64,000 nt of DNA from VAZQ01 sp963725185 (GCA_963725185.1 CAVRXO010000006.1:2480001-2544000); one strand, 5' to 3'. Shown: positions 18,256 through 26,730, counted from the stretch's first letter. A program made the numbers and translations. Notes: a model not told the origin generated them from the letters alone.

Positions 18256-18897
18256 ATGAACATCGTCACCACGCCGAATGACCTGAGCAAGCTCGACGTT
18301 CTGGACCGGTCCGGGGAGAAGATCGCCGTCCTCAACCCGACGGGCTTTCCGCCCAAGGTCGCCCGGAAGACCGCCGCGCCCCGGCTCGAGAGCCTCGATG
18401 GCAAGACCATCTATCTGGTCGATTGCCGGTTCGACGATTCGATCGAGCTGCTCAAGCAGGTGCAGGCCTGGTTCGCGGAGCATATGCCCGGCGTCAATAC
18501 GCGCATCGTCTCGCTTTCGGCGACCTACCAACACGACGATCCCAAGACCTGGGAGGCGATCAAGGCCGACGGCGATGCCGCCATCGTCGGGGTCGGCCAT
18601 TGCAGCAACTGCTCGCCGGCGGTCGCCACCCACGCCATCACGCTGGAGACCAAGTACGCGGTGCCCACCGTCGCGCTGCATACCGACAAGTTCGACCGGG
18701 TGGTGGCGTCGGTGACCAAGATGGCGGGCCTGCCGCAGGCGGCGCGCGCCTTCGTGCCGCAGCCGGTCATGGGCAAGACGGCCGCGCAGCTCAAGGCCTA
18801 TGTGCACGGCAAGGACCCCATCACCGGCCGTCCGGTGATGCAGGAAATCGTCGAGGCGCTCACCGGCGCGCTCGACGACGCCCGCTCGGGCGTGTGA
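18256..18897 (+). CDS. UGSC-like protein with Cys-Ser-Asn-Cys motif
   Basis: The product is 213 residues. AAIVGVGHCSNCSPAVATHAITLE matches the region where UGSC-family proteins carry a Sec/Cys-Gly-Ser-Cys redox-like motif, and PTVALHTDKFDRVVASVTKMAGLP continues the family pattern. Here the motif is Cys-Ser-Asn-Cys, so both end cysteines are kept and no selenocysteine is used. The N-terminus (ISLE-type KIAVLNPTGFPPKVARKT) has no signal peptide, so the protein is cytosolic. The family has no firm biochemical role. It is followed after one base by a second unknown gene, then a Bug receptor and a glutathione transferase on the same strand, which suggests a small catabolic or detoxification unit. 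The family call is by motif and by eye. Confidence 0.65.
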   Translation: MNIVTTPNDLSKLDVLDRSGEKIAVLNPTGFPPKVARKTAAPRLESLDGKTIYLVDCRFDDSIELLKQVQAWFAEHMPGVNTRIVSLSATYQHDDPKTWEAIKADGDAAIVGVGHCSNCSPAVATHAITLETKYAVPTVALHTDKFDRVVASVTKMAGLPQAARAFVPQPVMGKTAAQLKAYVHGKDPITGRPVMQEIVEALTGALDDARSGV

Positions 18898-18898
18898 C

Positions 18899-19969
18899 GT
18901 GGCCGACATGTCGTTGTTCGACACCACCAGGCCGCGCCTGGTCGAGCCCGATACCGAAGAGAACCTGCAGCGGCTGTTCCTCGAGAACGATTGGACCGAC
19001 AAGCTTCCGATCGTTCTGCCGACCGAGAAGCGCGTCGCCGCGATGCTGGCGCATACCAGCCACGCCGCGGACGAGATCGTCGGCCACATGCAGCCGGCCA
19101 AGTTTCGCGTGGCGTGGGAATATACGGTCGAGAAGGTGGCGGTGAATGCCGTCATGGCCGGCGCCAAGCCGGAATATTTTCCGGTCATTCTCGCGCTCGC
19201 GGCTTCGCAGGTATCGGCGCGCGGCAGCACGTCGAGCTCGGCCTCGGCCATGGTGGTGGTGAACGGGCCGATCCGGGACGAGATCGGCATGAACTCCGGC
19301 ATCGGCGCGATGGGTCCCTACAATCACGCCAACGCCACCATCGGGCGGGCCTACGGCCTGCTCTCGCAGAACCTGCAGGGCGGCTCGGTGCCCGGCGAGA
19401 CCTTCATGGGCTCGCAGGGCAACAACTATACCTACAACAACCTCACCTTCGCGGAGAACGAGGAGCGCAGCCCCTGGGAGCCGCTGCACGTGCAAAAGGG
19501 CTTCAAGCCGGCCGACAGCACGGTGAGCATCTTCTACGGCTGCCGCTCGACCACGTTCTGCCTGGGGCTGCGCGAGAAATATTGGCGCGAGCACGTGCGC
19601 GACATGCTCACCGGCATCGACGGCCATTCGTCGCCGTGCCTGTTGCTCGATCCGATCACCGCCAGGCAGTTCATCGACCGCGGCGGGTTCGACAGCAAGG
19701 AAAAGCTGATCCGGTTGATTCACGAGACCGGAGAGATGCCGGCAGGCCGCTATTGGGATCTGCAGCTGGTGCAGAACTACGTCTATCCGCTGGCGACGTT
19801 CGGCGAGGAGCCGATGGCCACCTGGCTCAAGGCCGCACCCGACGAACTGATCCGGATCTTTCCGGAGGAGGACATCAATGTGGTGGTTGTCGGCGGCGAA
19901 GCCAACGGCTACTGGCGCATCATGGGCTGCAAATACCGCAAGACCGTCTCGATCGACGATTGGCGATAG
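18899..19969 (+). CDS. Conserved protein of unknown function, partner of the UGSC-like gene
   Basis: The product is 356 residues; the start is GTG at 18899 or ATG at 18908, one or ten bases after the preceding stop, so translation is probably coupled. I do not recognise a named domain. Visible blocks are DWTDKLPIVLPTEKRVAAML, GHMQPAKFRVAWEYTVEKVAVNAVMAGAKPEYFP, the Ser/Thr-rich SARGSTSSSASAMVVVNGPI, the Gly/Asn-rich GIGAMGPYNHANATIGRA, and ETFMGSQGNNYTYNN. There is no signal peptide or membrane span. The pattern (conserved Gly-Asn loops, acidic patches) looks enzymatic. Neighbours suggest it acts with the UGSC-like protein on the same substrate. Confidence 0.6.
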   Translation: MADMSLFDTTRPRLVEPDTEENLQRLFLENDWTDKLPIVLPTEKRVAAMLAHTSHAADEIVGHMQPAKFRVAWEYTVEKVAVNAVMAGAKPEYFPVILALAASQVSARGSTSSSASAMVVVNGPIRDEIGMNSGIGAMGPYNHANATIGRAYGLLSQNLQGGSVPGETFMGSQGNNYTYNNLTFAENEERSPWEPLHVQKGFKPADSTVSIFYGCRSTTFCLGLREKYWREHVRDMLTGIDGHSSPCLLLDPITARQFIDRGGFDSKEKLIRLIHETGEMPAGRYWDLQLVQNYVYPLATFGEEPMATWLKAAPDELIRIFPEEDINVVVVGGEANGYWRIMGCKYRKTVSIDDWR

Positions 19970-20011
19970 CGCTGCGGGTCTTGGGTTCGTTTCGTACCCC
20001 TCCCATGTGCA

Positions 20012-20175
20012 GGGCCCACCTCTCCCCGCAAGCGGGGAGAGGTCGACGCGCGAAGCGCGGCGGGTGAGGGGGCCTATCCGCGAGTCTGAGCCCGTGGAAA
20101 CGCCCCCTCACCCGGCCGAGTTTGGGTTTTCCGCCGTGCCGTGGACCCCTCTCCCCGCAAGCGGGGCGAGGGAAG
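20012..20175. repeat. Bipartite palindromic intergenic element 1
   Basis: Two inverted arms each begin with a near-perfect hairpin (CCTCTCCCCGC / GCGGGGAGAGG at 20019-20042, and a similar one around 20147-20172) and end in a GGGTGAGGGGGC block facing inward (near 20065 and, reversed, 20103). The architecture matches the element at 24176-24453. It resembles REP/BIME-like doublets found between genes in Bradyrhizobium and its relatives. It lies between the UGSC-like pair and the next receptor gene, and may limit readthrough or stabilise the transcript. Confidence 0.7.
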
Positions 20176-20243
20176 CCGTGCCACTCGGCAATCGCAGCAA
20201 GCAGAAGCGGCACACCGGAGCAATCCCGTCGAGTGGCGCATCC

Positions 20244-21254
20244 GTGCGTCTTCTGCTCGCGGCGCTGGTTGCGGTCGCGCTCGGTGCGTTCGATCTCCGC
20301 GCGGCGCGGGCCGCGGACGATTTCTATCGCGGCAAGACCGTGACGCTGTTTGCCGGCCAGCCTCCCGGCGGCGGCATCGATAGCGAGATGCGGCTGGTCG
20401 CCCGCTTCCTCGGCAAGTTCATTCCGGGCGAGCCGAGCATCCTGCCGATGAACATGCAGGGTGCCGGCGGCATCATCCTGGGCAACCATCTCTACGGCGT
20501 CGCCAAGCCCGATGGACTGACGCTCGGCATGCCGGGCCGGACCGGATTTGCGCTTGCTCCGGTCATCAGCGCCGCCGACACCAAATATGACTTGCGACGA
20601 TTCACCTGGATCGGCAGCTCCGCCAGCAGCAACTTCGTGCTCTGGATGCGGCGCGACGCGAACGTGCGCAGCTTCGAGGATCTGCGGAACGCCCAGCGGC
20701 CGCTCGTCATCGCCAGCAGCGGCAGCACCACCGCGAACTCGATCATGCCGGAGGTTTTGGCCCGCTACGAAAAGCTGCCGCTCAAGGTCGTGCGCGGCTA
20801 TCCGGGGATCAATGACGCGGTCCTGGCGGTGGAGCGCGGCGAGGCGGACGGCGTGCTGTGCCAGAGGGCGAGCCTGCGCGGCGACATGATCGCCGCCGGC
20901 GCGGTGGTGCCGGTCTTCCAGGTGATGGCGCTCGAGCCTGGCGTGGCGGTGCTCGACGGCCTCGTTACCGACGAGCGGGAAAAGGCGCTGCTTGAAATGC
21001 TGAGCGCGCCGCAGCGTCTCGGACTGCCGGTGATCGGCCCGCCCGGCATGCAGGACGAGCGCACAAAAATCCTGCGCCGGTCCTATCTGAGCATGGTGGC
21101 GAGCGTCGATTATCAGGTCGAAGCGATGAAACGCGGCCTCGACATCGGGCCGCCGAACACCGGCGAGGAACTCGCCCAATTCGTCGCCACCAAGCTCGCG
21201 GCGTTCTCCCCCGAGACCATCGCGGAATACCGCCGTTACGTCGAGCGCCAATAG
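20244..21254 (+). CDS. Bug/TTT-type periplasmic solute-binding receptor
   Basis: The GTG at 20244 gives MRLLLAALVAVALGAFDLRAARA, a clean Sec signal, and a product of 336 residues. An in-frame GTG at 20178 behind GAGGGAAG would add 22 residues and lies in the palindromic element. The mature part starts DDFYRGKTVTLFAGQPPGGGIDSEMRLVARFLGKFIPG and continues MQGAGGIILGNHLYGVAKPDGLTLG and VVRGYPGINDAVLAVERGEADG, as in Bug/TctC receptors. It follows the UGSC-like pair and precedes a glutathione transferase on the same strand, so it may supply the substrate for that unit. No transporter membrane genes are present. Confidence 0.82.
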   Translation: MRLLLAALVAVALGAFDLRAARAADDFYRGKTVTLFAGQPPGGGIDSEMRLVARFLGKFIPGEPSILPMNMQGAGGIILGNHLYGVAKPDGLTLGMPGRTGFALAPVISAADTKYDLRRFTWIGSSASSNFVLWMRRDANVRSFEDLRNAQRPLVIASSGSTTANSIMPEVLARYEKLPLKVVRGYPGINDAVLAVERGEADGVLCQRASLRGDMIAAGAVVPVFQVMALEPGVAVLDGLVTDEREKALLEMLSAPQRLGLPVIGPPGMQDERTKILRRSYLSMVASVDYQVEAMKRGLDIGPPNTGEELAQFVATKLAAFSPETIAEYRRYVERQ

Positions 21255-21294
21255 CGCCGAGCTCTCGTGCCATCCAACAATCCGGAGCCAGGAC

Positions 21295-22068
21295 ATGCTG
21301 GAGCTCTATCACGCCGGACTGTCGCAAGCGTCGGTCAAGGTGCGCACGACCTTGAAGGAGAAGGGGCTCGGGTACAAGAGCCATTATCTGCGCTTGCCGG
21401 AGGGCGAGCATCTCTCGCCCGATTATCTCGCGATCAACCCGGACGGCCAGGTTCCGGCGCTCCTCCATGACGGCGCGGTCGTCACCGAGACGTCGGTCAT
21501 CAACGAATATCTCGACGATGCATTTCCGGATCCGCCGCTGCGGCCGGCGAGCCCGCTCGAGCGCGCCCGCATGCGCCGCTGGAGCCAGATCGTCGACGAG
21601 CATCTGTTTCACGCCATCGCCACCATCGGCTGGGCGTTCGGCATCGGTCCGATCCTGCGCGAGCGCGGCCTGGCCGAATTCGAACGCTCGCTCGCGCGCA
21701 TTAGGCTGCATTCCAAGCGGCAAAAATGGTTGAAGGCCTATCACGGCTTTCCGCAGCAGGACATCGACGAGGCGCGCGACAAGATCGTGTACGCGGTCGA
21801 GCGGATGGAGCGCGCGCTCGCGCAGCATCCTCATCTCGCCGGATCAAGCTACTCGCTCGCCGACATCAACGTGCTGTCCTCGGCCGAGCGGATGCCGCGC
21901 TGGGCGCCCGAGCTCATGAACGAGAAAGTCTCGCCGCGCAGCTGGGACTGGCTGCAGCGAATGCTGTCGCGGCCGGCCGTCAAGGCCACCTATTGCGTGT
22001 CCGACGAGGCGCCGCCGCGCTCGACGGAGCTGCGGGCGCAGCGATCCGCGTCAGATGGCGGCGGCTGA
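21295..22068 (+). CDS. Glutathione S-transferase family protein
   Basis: The product is 257 residues. The N-terminal thioredoxin-like domain has LYHAGLSQASVKVRTTLKEKGL, INPDGQVPALLHDGAVVTETSVINEYLDD (the cis-Pro Val-Pro-Ala-Leu and Glu-Thr/Ser glutathione-binding motifs), followed by the all-helical domain with GSSYSLADINVL (the N-capping Ser-x-x-Asp motif of GSTs). The catalytic Ser is probably in AGLSQAS. It should conjugate glutathione to electrophiles or act as an isomerase. It sits 40 bases after the receptor gene on the same strand. Its last 18 bases overlap the 3' end of the convergent folD. Confidence 0.85.
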   Translation: MLELYHAGLSQASVKVRTTLKEKGLGYKSHYLRLPEGEHLSPDYLAINPDGQVPALLHDGAVVTETSVINEYLDDAFPDPPLRPASPLERARMRRWSQIVDEHLFHAIATIGWAFGIGPILRERGLAEFERSLARIRLHSKRQKWLKAYHGFPQQDIDEARDKIVYAVERMERALAQHPHLAGSSYSLADINVLSSAERMPRWAPELMNEKVSPRSWDWLQRMLSRPAVKATYCVSDEAPPRSTELRAQRSASDGGG

Positions 22069-22923
22069 CCGCTGACCGGCTCGCTCGGCGGATGTGATGG
22101 TATTGACCATCAGCATCGTCACCGTCATGGGCCCGACGCCGCCCGGCACCGGCGTGATGTAGGAGGCTTTCTGCCGGACGCCCTCGAAATCCACATCCCC
22201 GACCAGCTTTCCATTCGGCAGCCGATTGATTCCCACGTCGATGACTACGGCCCCGGTCCGCACCATTTGGGGCAGGATCAATTTGGGCTGCCCGGCCGCC
22301 ACCACCAGCACATCCGCGAGCAGCGTGAACTGCGCAAGGTCGCGGGTCTTGGCGTGGCAGATGCAGACGGTGGCGTCGCGCTGCATGAGCATGAGCGCCA
22401 TCGGCTTGCCGACGATATTGCTCGCCCCCACGACGACGACGTTCTTGCCTTCGAGCGCGATGCCTTCGTGCTCCAGGATCTTGACCACCCCATAGGGCGT
22501 GCAGGGCGGGAACACGGTATCGCCCAGGACCAGCCCGCCGACATTGTAGAGATGAAAGCCGTCGACATCCTTGTCGATCGATATGGCCTCGAGAATCCGC
22601 ATGAGGTCGAACGAAGTCGGCAGCGGAAGCTGGACCAGAATCCCGTGCACTTCGGGATCCTCGTTCAGGGCCTTGATCCGCTGCACCACGGCCGCCTGGT
22701 CGACCGAGACCGGAAAGTCGAATTTGTACGAGCGAATGCCGATCTCCGCGCAGGCCCGCAGCTTGTTGCGGACGTAGAGCACCGAGGCGGGATTTTCGCC
22801 GACGAGGATGACGGCCAATCCCGGCACCACACCCGATTTGGCCTTGAGCGCCGCAACGCGGCTGCGGCACTCCTCGCGAATCTTGCGCGCGACCGCCACG
22901 CCGTCGATGATTTTCGCTGTCAC
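22051..22923 (-). CDS. folD: Methylenetetrahydrofolate dehydrogenase/cyclohydrolase FolD
   Basis: The product is 290 residues, the normal FolD length. It has LYVRNKLRACAEIGI (catalytic Lys), HGILVQLPLP (Gln of the active site), DVDGFHLYNVG, PCTPYGVVKIL, the NADP-binding VVGASNIVGKPMALML and the signature PVPGGVGPMTVTMLM. The bifunctional enzyme interconverts methylene-, methenyl- and formyl-tetrahydrofolate in the cytosol using NADP. An orphan receptor gene lies 21 bases upstream of its stop side on the same strand order (receptor starts at 23892, then folD), so the two may share a transcript, though they are unrelated in function. Confidence 0.95.
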   Translation of the reverse strand: MTAKIIDGVAVARKIREECRSRVAALKAKSGVVPGLAVILVGENPASVLYVRNKLRACAEIGIRSYKFDFPVSVDQAAVVQRIKALNEDPEVHGILVQLPLPTSFDLMRILEAISIDKDVDGFHLYNVGGLVLGDTVFPPCTPYGVVKILEHEGIALEGKNVVVVGASNIVGKPMALMLMQRDATVCICHAKTRDLAQFTLLADVLVVAAGQPKLILPQMVRTGAVVIDVGINRLPNGKLVGDVDFEGVRQKASYITPVPGGVGPMTVTMLMVNTITSAERAGQRSAAAI

Positions 22924-22944
22924 CGGGGACTCTCGATTCCAGAT

Positions 22945-23892
22945 CTATTGCAGTGGAACCTGGATCAGCTCCTTGAGCTGGTTTTGCGTCAGCGGCGACG
23001 CGATATATTTCAGCTTCACCGCATCCGGCATGATCTCGTCCATGCCGGCGATGCGATCGGGATCGGTCGCCTCCTTGGGCAGGAACTCGCTGCGCACCCG
23101 GGCGGTGACGGCCTCGCCGATCTTGGAGACCTCGGCGAGCGTCTTGAGCCCGGCCGGATCGTCATAGATCCAGGCCGTGATCTCGCGCACCGCCTTCATA
23201 TAGCGCACGATCGCATCGCGATTGCTGGCGAGCGCGTCGGCATTGGCGACGATCATGCGGACGGTCTGGTTGCGCAGCCGCTCCACCTCGCCCGGACGAG
23301 CGATGATCCTGATCTTGCCCTCCTGCAGCGCATCGATGTAAGGCGCGGTCGACCAGCCGACGTCGATCTGGCCGGTCATCACCTGGGTCAGAGTCACCGC
23401 CGGACCGCCGGTGGCGACTGGCTTGGCGGTCTTGACGCCGTACAGTTCCATGAGGGCAAGCACCGCGATCTGGGTCGAGGAGCCCGGCGTCGAGAAGGCG
23501 ATGGTCTTGCCCTCGGTGTCCTTGAACGAGCGGATCGGCGAATCGGCGCGCACATACCAGAATTGATCGGTGACGCCCGTCATGGTCGCGCCGATCACCC
23601 GCAGCGGCGCCCCTTTCGCATAGGCCGACAGCACCCCGAAAGTGCCGGCCGCGATCGCCACCTGGACGCTTCCGGAGAGGACCGCCTGCAAGCTCTCGGC
23701 GCTGCCCTGGGTGTAGAGCGGCTCGACCGCGAGGCCGTATTTCTTGAAGGTCCCGAGCCGATTGCCGATCTCGGGAACCATGTCCTGCAACGGACCGATG
23801 TCGCCGCAGGCGACCTTGATGCGATCCTCCGCGAATGCGGGTCCGGCCAGCCACAGGCCGAGCAAGACGCCATGGATGAGATATTTCAGCAT
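22945..23892 (-). CDS. ABC-type substrate-binding protein, SsuA/ThiY-like (NMT1 family)
   Basis: The product is 315 residues from the start at 23892, with AAGGAG upstream and a signal peptide (MLKYLIHGVLLGLWLAGPAFA). The mature part has LGTFKKYGLAVEPLYTQGSAESLQAVLSGSVQVAIAAGTFG, GKTIAFSTPGSSTQIAVLALM and QVMTGQIDVGWSTAPYIDALQ, the pattern of NMT1/SsuA-type receptors for sulfonates, nitrate or thiamin precursors. No ATPase or permease is nearby, so the receptor is orphan and the ligand unknown. It is followed by folD on the same strand. Confidence 0.8.
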   Translation of the reverse strand: MLKYLIHGVLLGLWLAGPAFAEDRIKVACGDIGPLQDMVPEIGNRLGTFKKYGLAVEPLYTQGSAESLQAVLSGSVQVAIAAGTFGVLSAYAKGAPLRVIGATMTGVTDQFWYVRADSPIRSFKDTEGKTIAFSTPGSSTQIAVLALMELYGVKTAKPVATGGPAVTLTQVMTGQIDVGWSTAPYIDALQEGKIRIIARPGEVERLRNQTVRMIVANADALASNRDAIVRYMKAVREITAWIYDDPAGLKTLAEVSKIGEAVTARVRSEFLPKEATDPDRIAGMDEIMPDAVKLKYIASPLTQNQLKELIQVPLQ

Positions 23893-24175
23893 TGCGGCTC
23901 CTTGCTGCTTGTTCGCTATATTTTGACGGACCAGGTTGGTTTGACGTACCACGGATGTGTCGCGTTGGAGATGCGCCCAATACCAGCCGCGACCTTCGCC
24001 AAATCCCGATCAGGATAGAATCAATTCGTCCCCGAGACCAGTTTCGCAAGATTCGCCGGCTCCACGCTTGCACCGGCTGTGCGAATTGACGCGCGCAAGA
24101 GCCGCAATCTCCTCCCGTGCCCCATAGGGCAGGGCTATTGCACATGGAGTGATTGCTGCACAACGCAGCCGCAAG

Positions 24176-24453
24176 CTCCAACCCTCCCGCCCGTTGGCGG
24201 GGAGGGTGGCGACGCGTAGCGGCGCCGGGTGGGGGGACTACGCGAACTCCGCGTTCACCCCCGTTGCCACGCGGCTGCCGCAACGAGCGCCTGATGGATT
24301 GATGTCGTCCTTGTGCGTCTGGCCACGTGTGCCACCGCGGAGTTTGGGCGGCCCTCGACATCACCGCAATGTCACGGTTTGCGTAGTCCCCCCACCCCGC
24401 CGCCTCGCTGCGCGAGGCGTCGACCCTCCCCGCCAATGGGCGGGAGGGTGGAG
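24176..24453. repeat. Bipartite palindromic intergenic element 2
   Basis: The left arm (24176-24243) and right arm (24381-24453) are near-identical inverted copies of about 70 bases. Each contains an inner hairpin (ACCCTCCCGCC / GGCGGGGAGGGT type) and ends inward in GGGGTGGGGGGACTACGC-like sequence. The 137-base spacer has its own inverted repeat (AACTCCGCG 24245-24253, CGCGGAGTT 24336-24344). The arm layout is the same as at 20012-20175. It has no ORF and looks like a non-autonomous palindromic element (REPIN or MITE-like). An insertion sequence begins 90 bases later. Confidence 0.75.
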
Positions 24454-24623
24454 CTCGCGGTACTGTCGTTCCGAAAAAGGAACCGCCGCATGCGATTGCC
24501 GTGCTTCATGGGGGAGGGGGGATGGGGTGGAGGCGGCTCAGTGGTATAATCCGGGTAGATATCCGACAATTTAGACCGGGATGATTGTCGACAGGTCAAG
24601 CTGCATCGGAGGGGGGACCACCG

Positions 24624-25868
24624 ATGCCGTTTACAGAGACCTGTGCCATGGAAGAGCGCATTCGAATGCTGGTGGACTATGACACCGGGAACTGGAGCGT
24701 ATCGGAGCTGTGCGCCCGTTATGGGGTCTGCCGCGATACGTTTTATGCCTGGCGGAAGCGGCGGGAGAGCGGCGCAGGGGACTGGTTTATGGACCACTCG
24801 CATGCTCCGTTGCATTGTTCGCACGCGACCGCAGCCGCGCTCAAAGATGAGGTCGTTTCGCTGCGCCGGCGGTTTCCGCACTTGGGGCCCCGCAAGCTGT
24901 TGGTGATACTCGGCCGCCGAGCTCCCGAGGTGCGTTGGCCGGCTGCCTCCACGATCGGCGACATTCTCAAGGAGGCCGGGCTGATTGCGCCGGTGAAGCG
25001 CCGGCGCAGAGCGATTGATCAGCGACGCCCATTTGCGAGTGTGGCGGCTCCCAACGACGAGTGGGCGACCGACTTCAAGGGCTGGTTCCGTACCGCCGAT
25101 CAGAGCAAGATCGATCCCCTGACGTTGACCGACAGCCATAGCCGCTTTCTGCTTGACGTTCGGATCACGCAGTCGACGATCGAGGGTGTTCAACCGGCCT
25201 TCACGGCGGCCTTTCGAGCCTACGGGCTGCCGCTTTCGATCCGCTGCGATAATGGAGCACCGTTCGGGGCGACCAGTGCGGGGGGGCTGACCCGGCTGTC
25301 GGCCTGGTGGCTCAAGCTCGGCATCAAACCGCACTTCATCCTTCCCGCTTCTCCGCAGGAGAATGGGCGGCACGAGCGCATGCATCGCACCCTGAAGAAA
25401 CAGACGACCCGCCCACCGGCCGCCAACGCAGCCGAACAGCAGGTCCGCTTCGATGACTTTCGCCGGCATTACAACCAGGAGCGTCCGCACGAGGCGCTCG
25501 GGCAACGGCCGCCGGCGGATCTTTACACCCCCTCGCAGCGCCCCATGCCCGACCGGGTCGAGGATCCCTGGTATGATGCCGATCATCAGGTTCGCCGCAT
25601 CCGCAACGCAGGTGAGATCAAGTGGCAAGGCGAACTCGTCTTCGTCAGCCAGGCCCTGGTCGGAGAACTCATCGGCATCGCCGAGCTCGAAACCGGGGAC
25701 CACGTGGTTCGGTTCTGCGATCTCGATATCGGCCTTATCGATCGCCGGGGCAGGTTCAGCCGGTTCGCTCCACTTCGTGATGGGTTCCGCAAACCGGCTG
25801 AACCTGCCCCAAACCCGAAACTGTCGACAATCATCCCGGTCCAAAACGTCGACCATCAACCCGGTTGA
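24624..25868 (+). CDS. IS481-family transposase (DDE integrase core)
   Basis: The product is 414 residues. The N-terminal helix-turn-helix (WSVSELCARYGVCRDTFYAWRKR) is followed by an integrase core with ATDFKGWF (Asp150), SIRCDNGAPF (Asp209) and QENGRHERMHRTLK (Glu251), the DDE triad. The post-core region HYNQERPHEALGQRPPADLY is typical of IS481. The start at 24624 has GGAGGGGGGA upstream. The last 40 or so residues run through the inverted repeat at 25747-25810 and the right end of the element. The ORF is intact, so the element may be active. Confidence 0.9.
   Translation: MPFTETCAMEERIRMLVDYDTGNWSVSELCARYGVCRDTFYAWRKRRESGAGDWFMDHSHAPLHCSHATAAALKDEVVSLRRRFPHLGPRKLLVILGRRAPEVRWPAASTIGDILKEAGLIAPVKRRRRAIDQRRPFASVAAPNDEWATDFKGWFRTADQSKIDPLTLTDSHSRFLLDVRITQSTIEGVQPAFTAAFRAYGLPLSIRCDNGAPFGATSAGGLTRLSAWWLKLGIKPHFILPASPQENGRHERMHRTLKKQTTRPPAANAAEQQVRFDDFRRHYNQERPHEALGQRPPADLYTPSQRPMPDRVEDPWYDADHQVRRIRNAGEIKWQGELVFVSQALVGELIGIAELETGDHVVRFCDLDIGLIDRRGRFSRFAPLRDGFRKPAEPAPNPKLSTIIPVQNVDHQPG
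25747..25810. repeat. 19-base perfect inverted repeat inside the transposase 3' end
   Basis: Arms 25747-25765 and 25792-25810 (GGGGCAGGTTCAGCCGGTT and its complement) are perfectly inverted around a 26-base loop. The position just inside the right terminal repeat suggests a hairpin that ends transcription or translation readthrough in the element, or part of the transposase binding region. Confidence 0.7.
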
Positions 25869-26148
25869 ACACAGTCGGTCAAGATCGAGCGACACAGCCA
25901 TTCCGCGTTGCCGGCCCAAGCGCTTGGGGGAAACTTGCGGGTCATCTGCTTCAGCCGCCTAATGTCTGGGGAAAAATTCTGTTTGGCCTTGGCCGGGCGT
26001 GGTGCATGCGCGGTTGATCCATGACAATGCCTTGCTTCTGCGTTAAGCCCGCGGCGCGTGAACCTGCGGCAGGCGCGTCGGCGCGACCCCACGAAGCGTG
26101 ACGCCCGGCACCAAGGAATTCTGCGGCGGCTTTGAAGGAGAACGAACG

Positions 26149-26730
26149 ATGCTTCATGCGGTGGCGGGTCCCCAGGCGGTCCTCTCCAACGAGAAGGAGC
26201 GCCTGCGTGCGATCATCAAGGAGCGATCGTTCCTGACCAAAGGGGGCCCCTTCAAGCTCGCTTCCGGCGCCATGAGCGACTACTACCTGGACATGAAGCC
26301 GACGATGTTCTCGCCGGAAGGGCTGAGCCTCATCGCCGATATCGCCTTCGCCCTGCTGCGTGACGATCAGAGCGTCGCCTCCATCGGCGGCCTTGAGCTG
26401 GGGGCCGTTCCGATCGTCTGTGCGGTCAGCATGCGCAGCCACAATGCACGTCCGATCGACGCGTTCGTGGTCCGCAAGGACAAGAAGGGTCACGGCACCG
26501 ACAAGAAGATCGACGGGAACTTTCGGCCGAATTCCACAGTAGTATTGTTCGAGGATGTGACGACGCGCGGCGGCTCGGTGATGGAGGCGGTGCGCGCGGT
26601 GCGGGCCCAAGGCGCCACCGTCAAGAAGGTCATCAGCGTGGTCGATCGTCTCGAGGGCGCGGCCGAGAACCTCAAGAAAGAGGGGATCGAGCTGGTGGCG
26701 ATGTTCACGACCGACGATCTGCGCCGATAG
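26149..26730 (+). CDS. pyrE: Orotate phosphoribosyltransferase
   Basis: The product is 193 residues from the ATG at 26149, which has AAGGAG upstream. It has FKLASGAMSDYYLDMKP, FVVRKDKKGHGTDKKIDG (the flexible catalytic loop) and the PRPP-binding VVLFEDVTTRGGSVMEAV, all as in bacterial PyrE. The enzyme joins orotate and PRPP to form OMP in pyrimidine synthesis in the cytosol. It stands alone, as is usual for pyrE in this order. The ORF could extend to 26098, but that part has no family similarity. Confidence 0.92.
   Translation: MLHAVAGPQAVLSNEKERLRAIIKERSFLTKGGPFKLASGAMSDYYLDMKPTMFSPEGLSLIADIAFALLRDDQSVASIGGLELGAVPIVCAVSMRSHNARPIDAFVVRKDKKGHGTDKKIDGNFRPNSTVVLFEDVTTRGGSVMEAVRAVRAQGATVKKVISVVDRLEGAAENLKKEGIELVAMFTTDDLRR

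Larger units (their letters stand above)
24542..25873 (+). mobile_element. IS481-like insertion sequence
   Basis: About 1.33 kb contains one transposase ORF between imperfect terminal inverted repeats. The inner 21 bases (24574-24594 and 25821-25841, GACCGGGATGATTGTCGACA plus one) are perfectly inverted. The similarity continues outward with mismatches to TGGTATAATCCGGG on the left and the complement of CCGGTTGAACACA on the right, about 53 bases per end. I could not identify a convincing target-site duplication, so the exact borders are inferred from the TG...CA ends. Confidence 0.75.

Noticed and set aside
18256..18897. Selenocysteine-encoding UGA in the UGSC-like gene
   Set aside because: The motif is Cys-Ser-Asn-Cys with normal cysteine codons, and the only TGA in frame is the stop.
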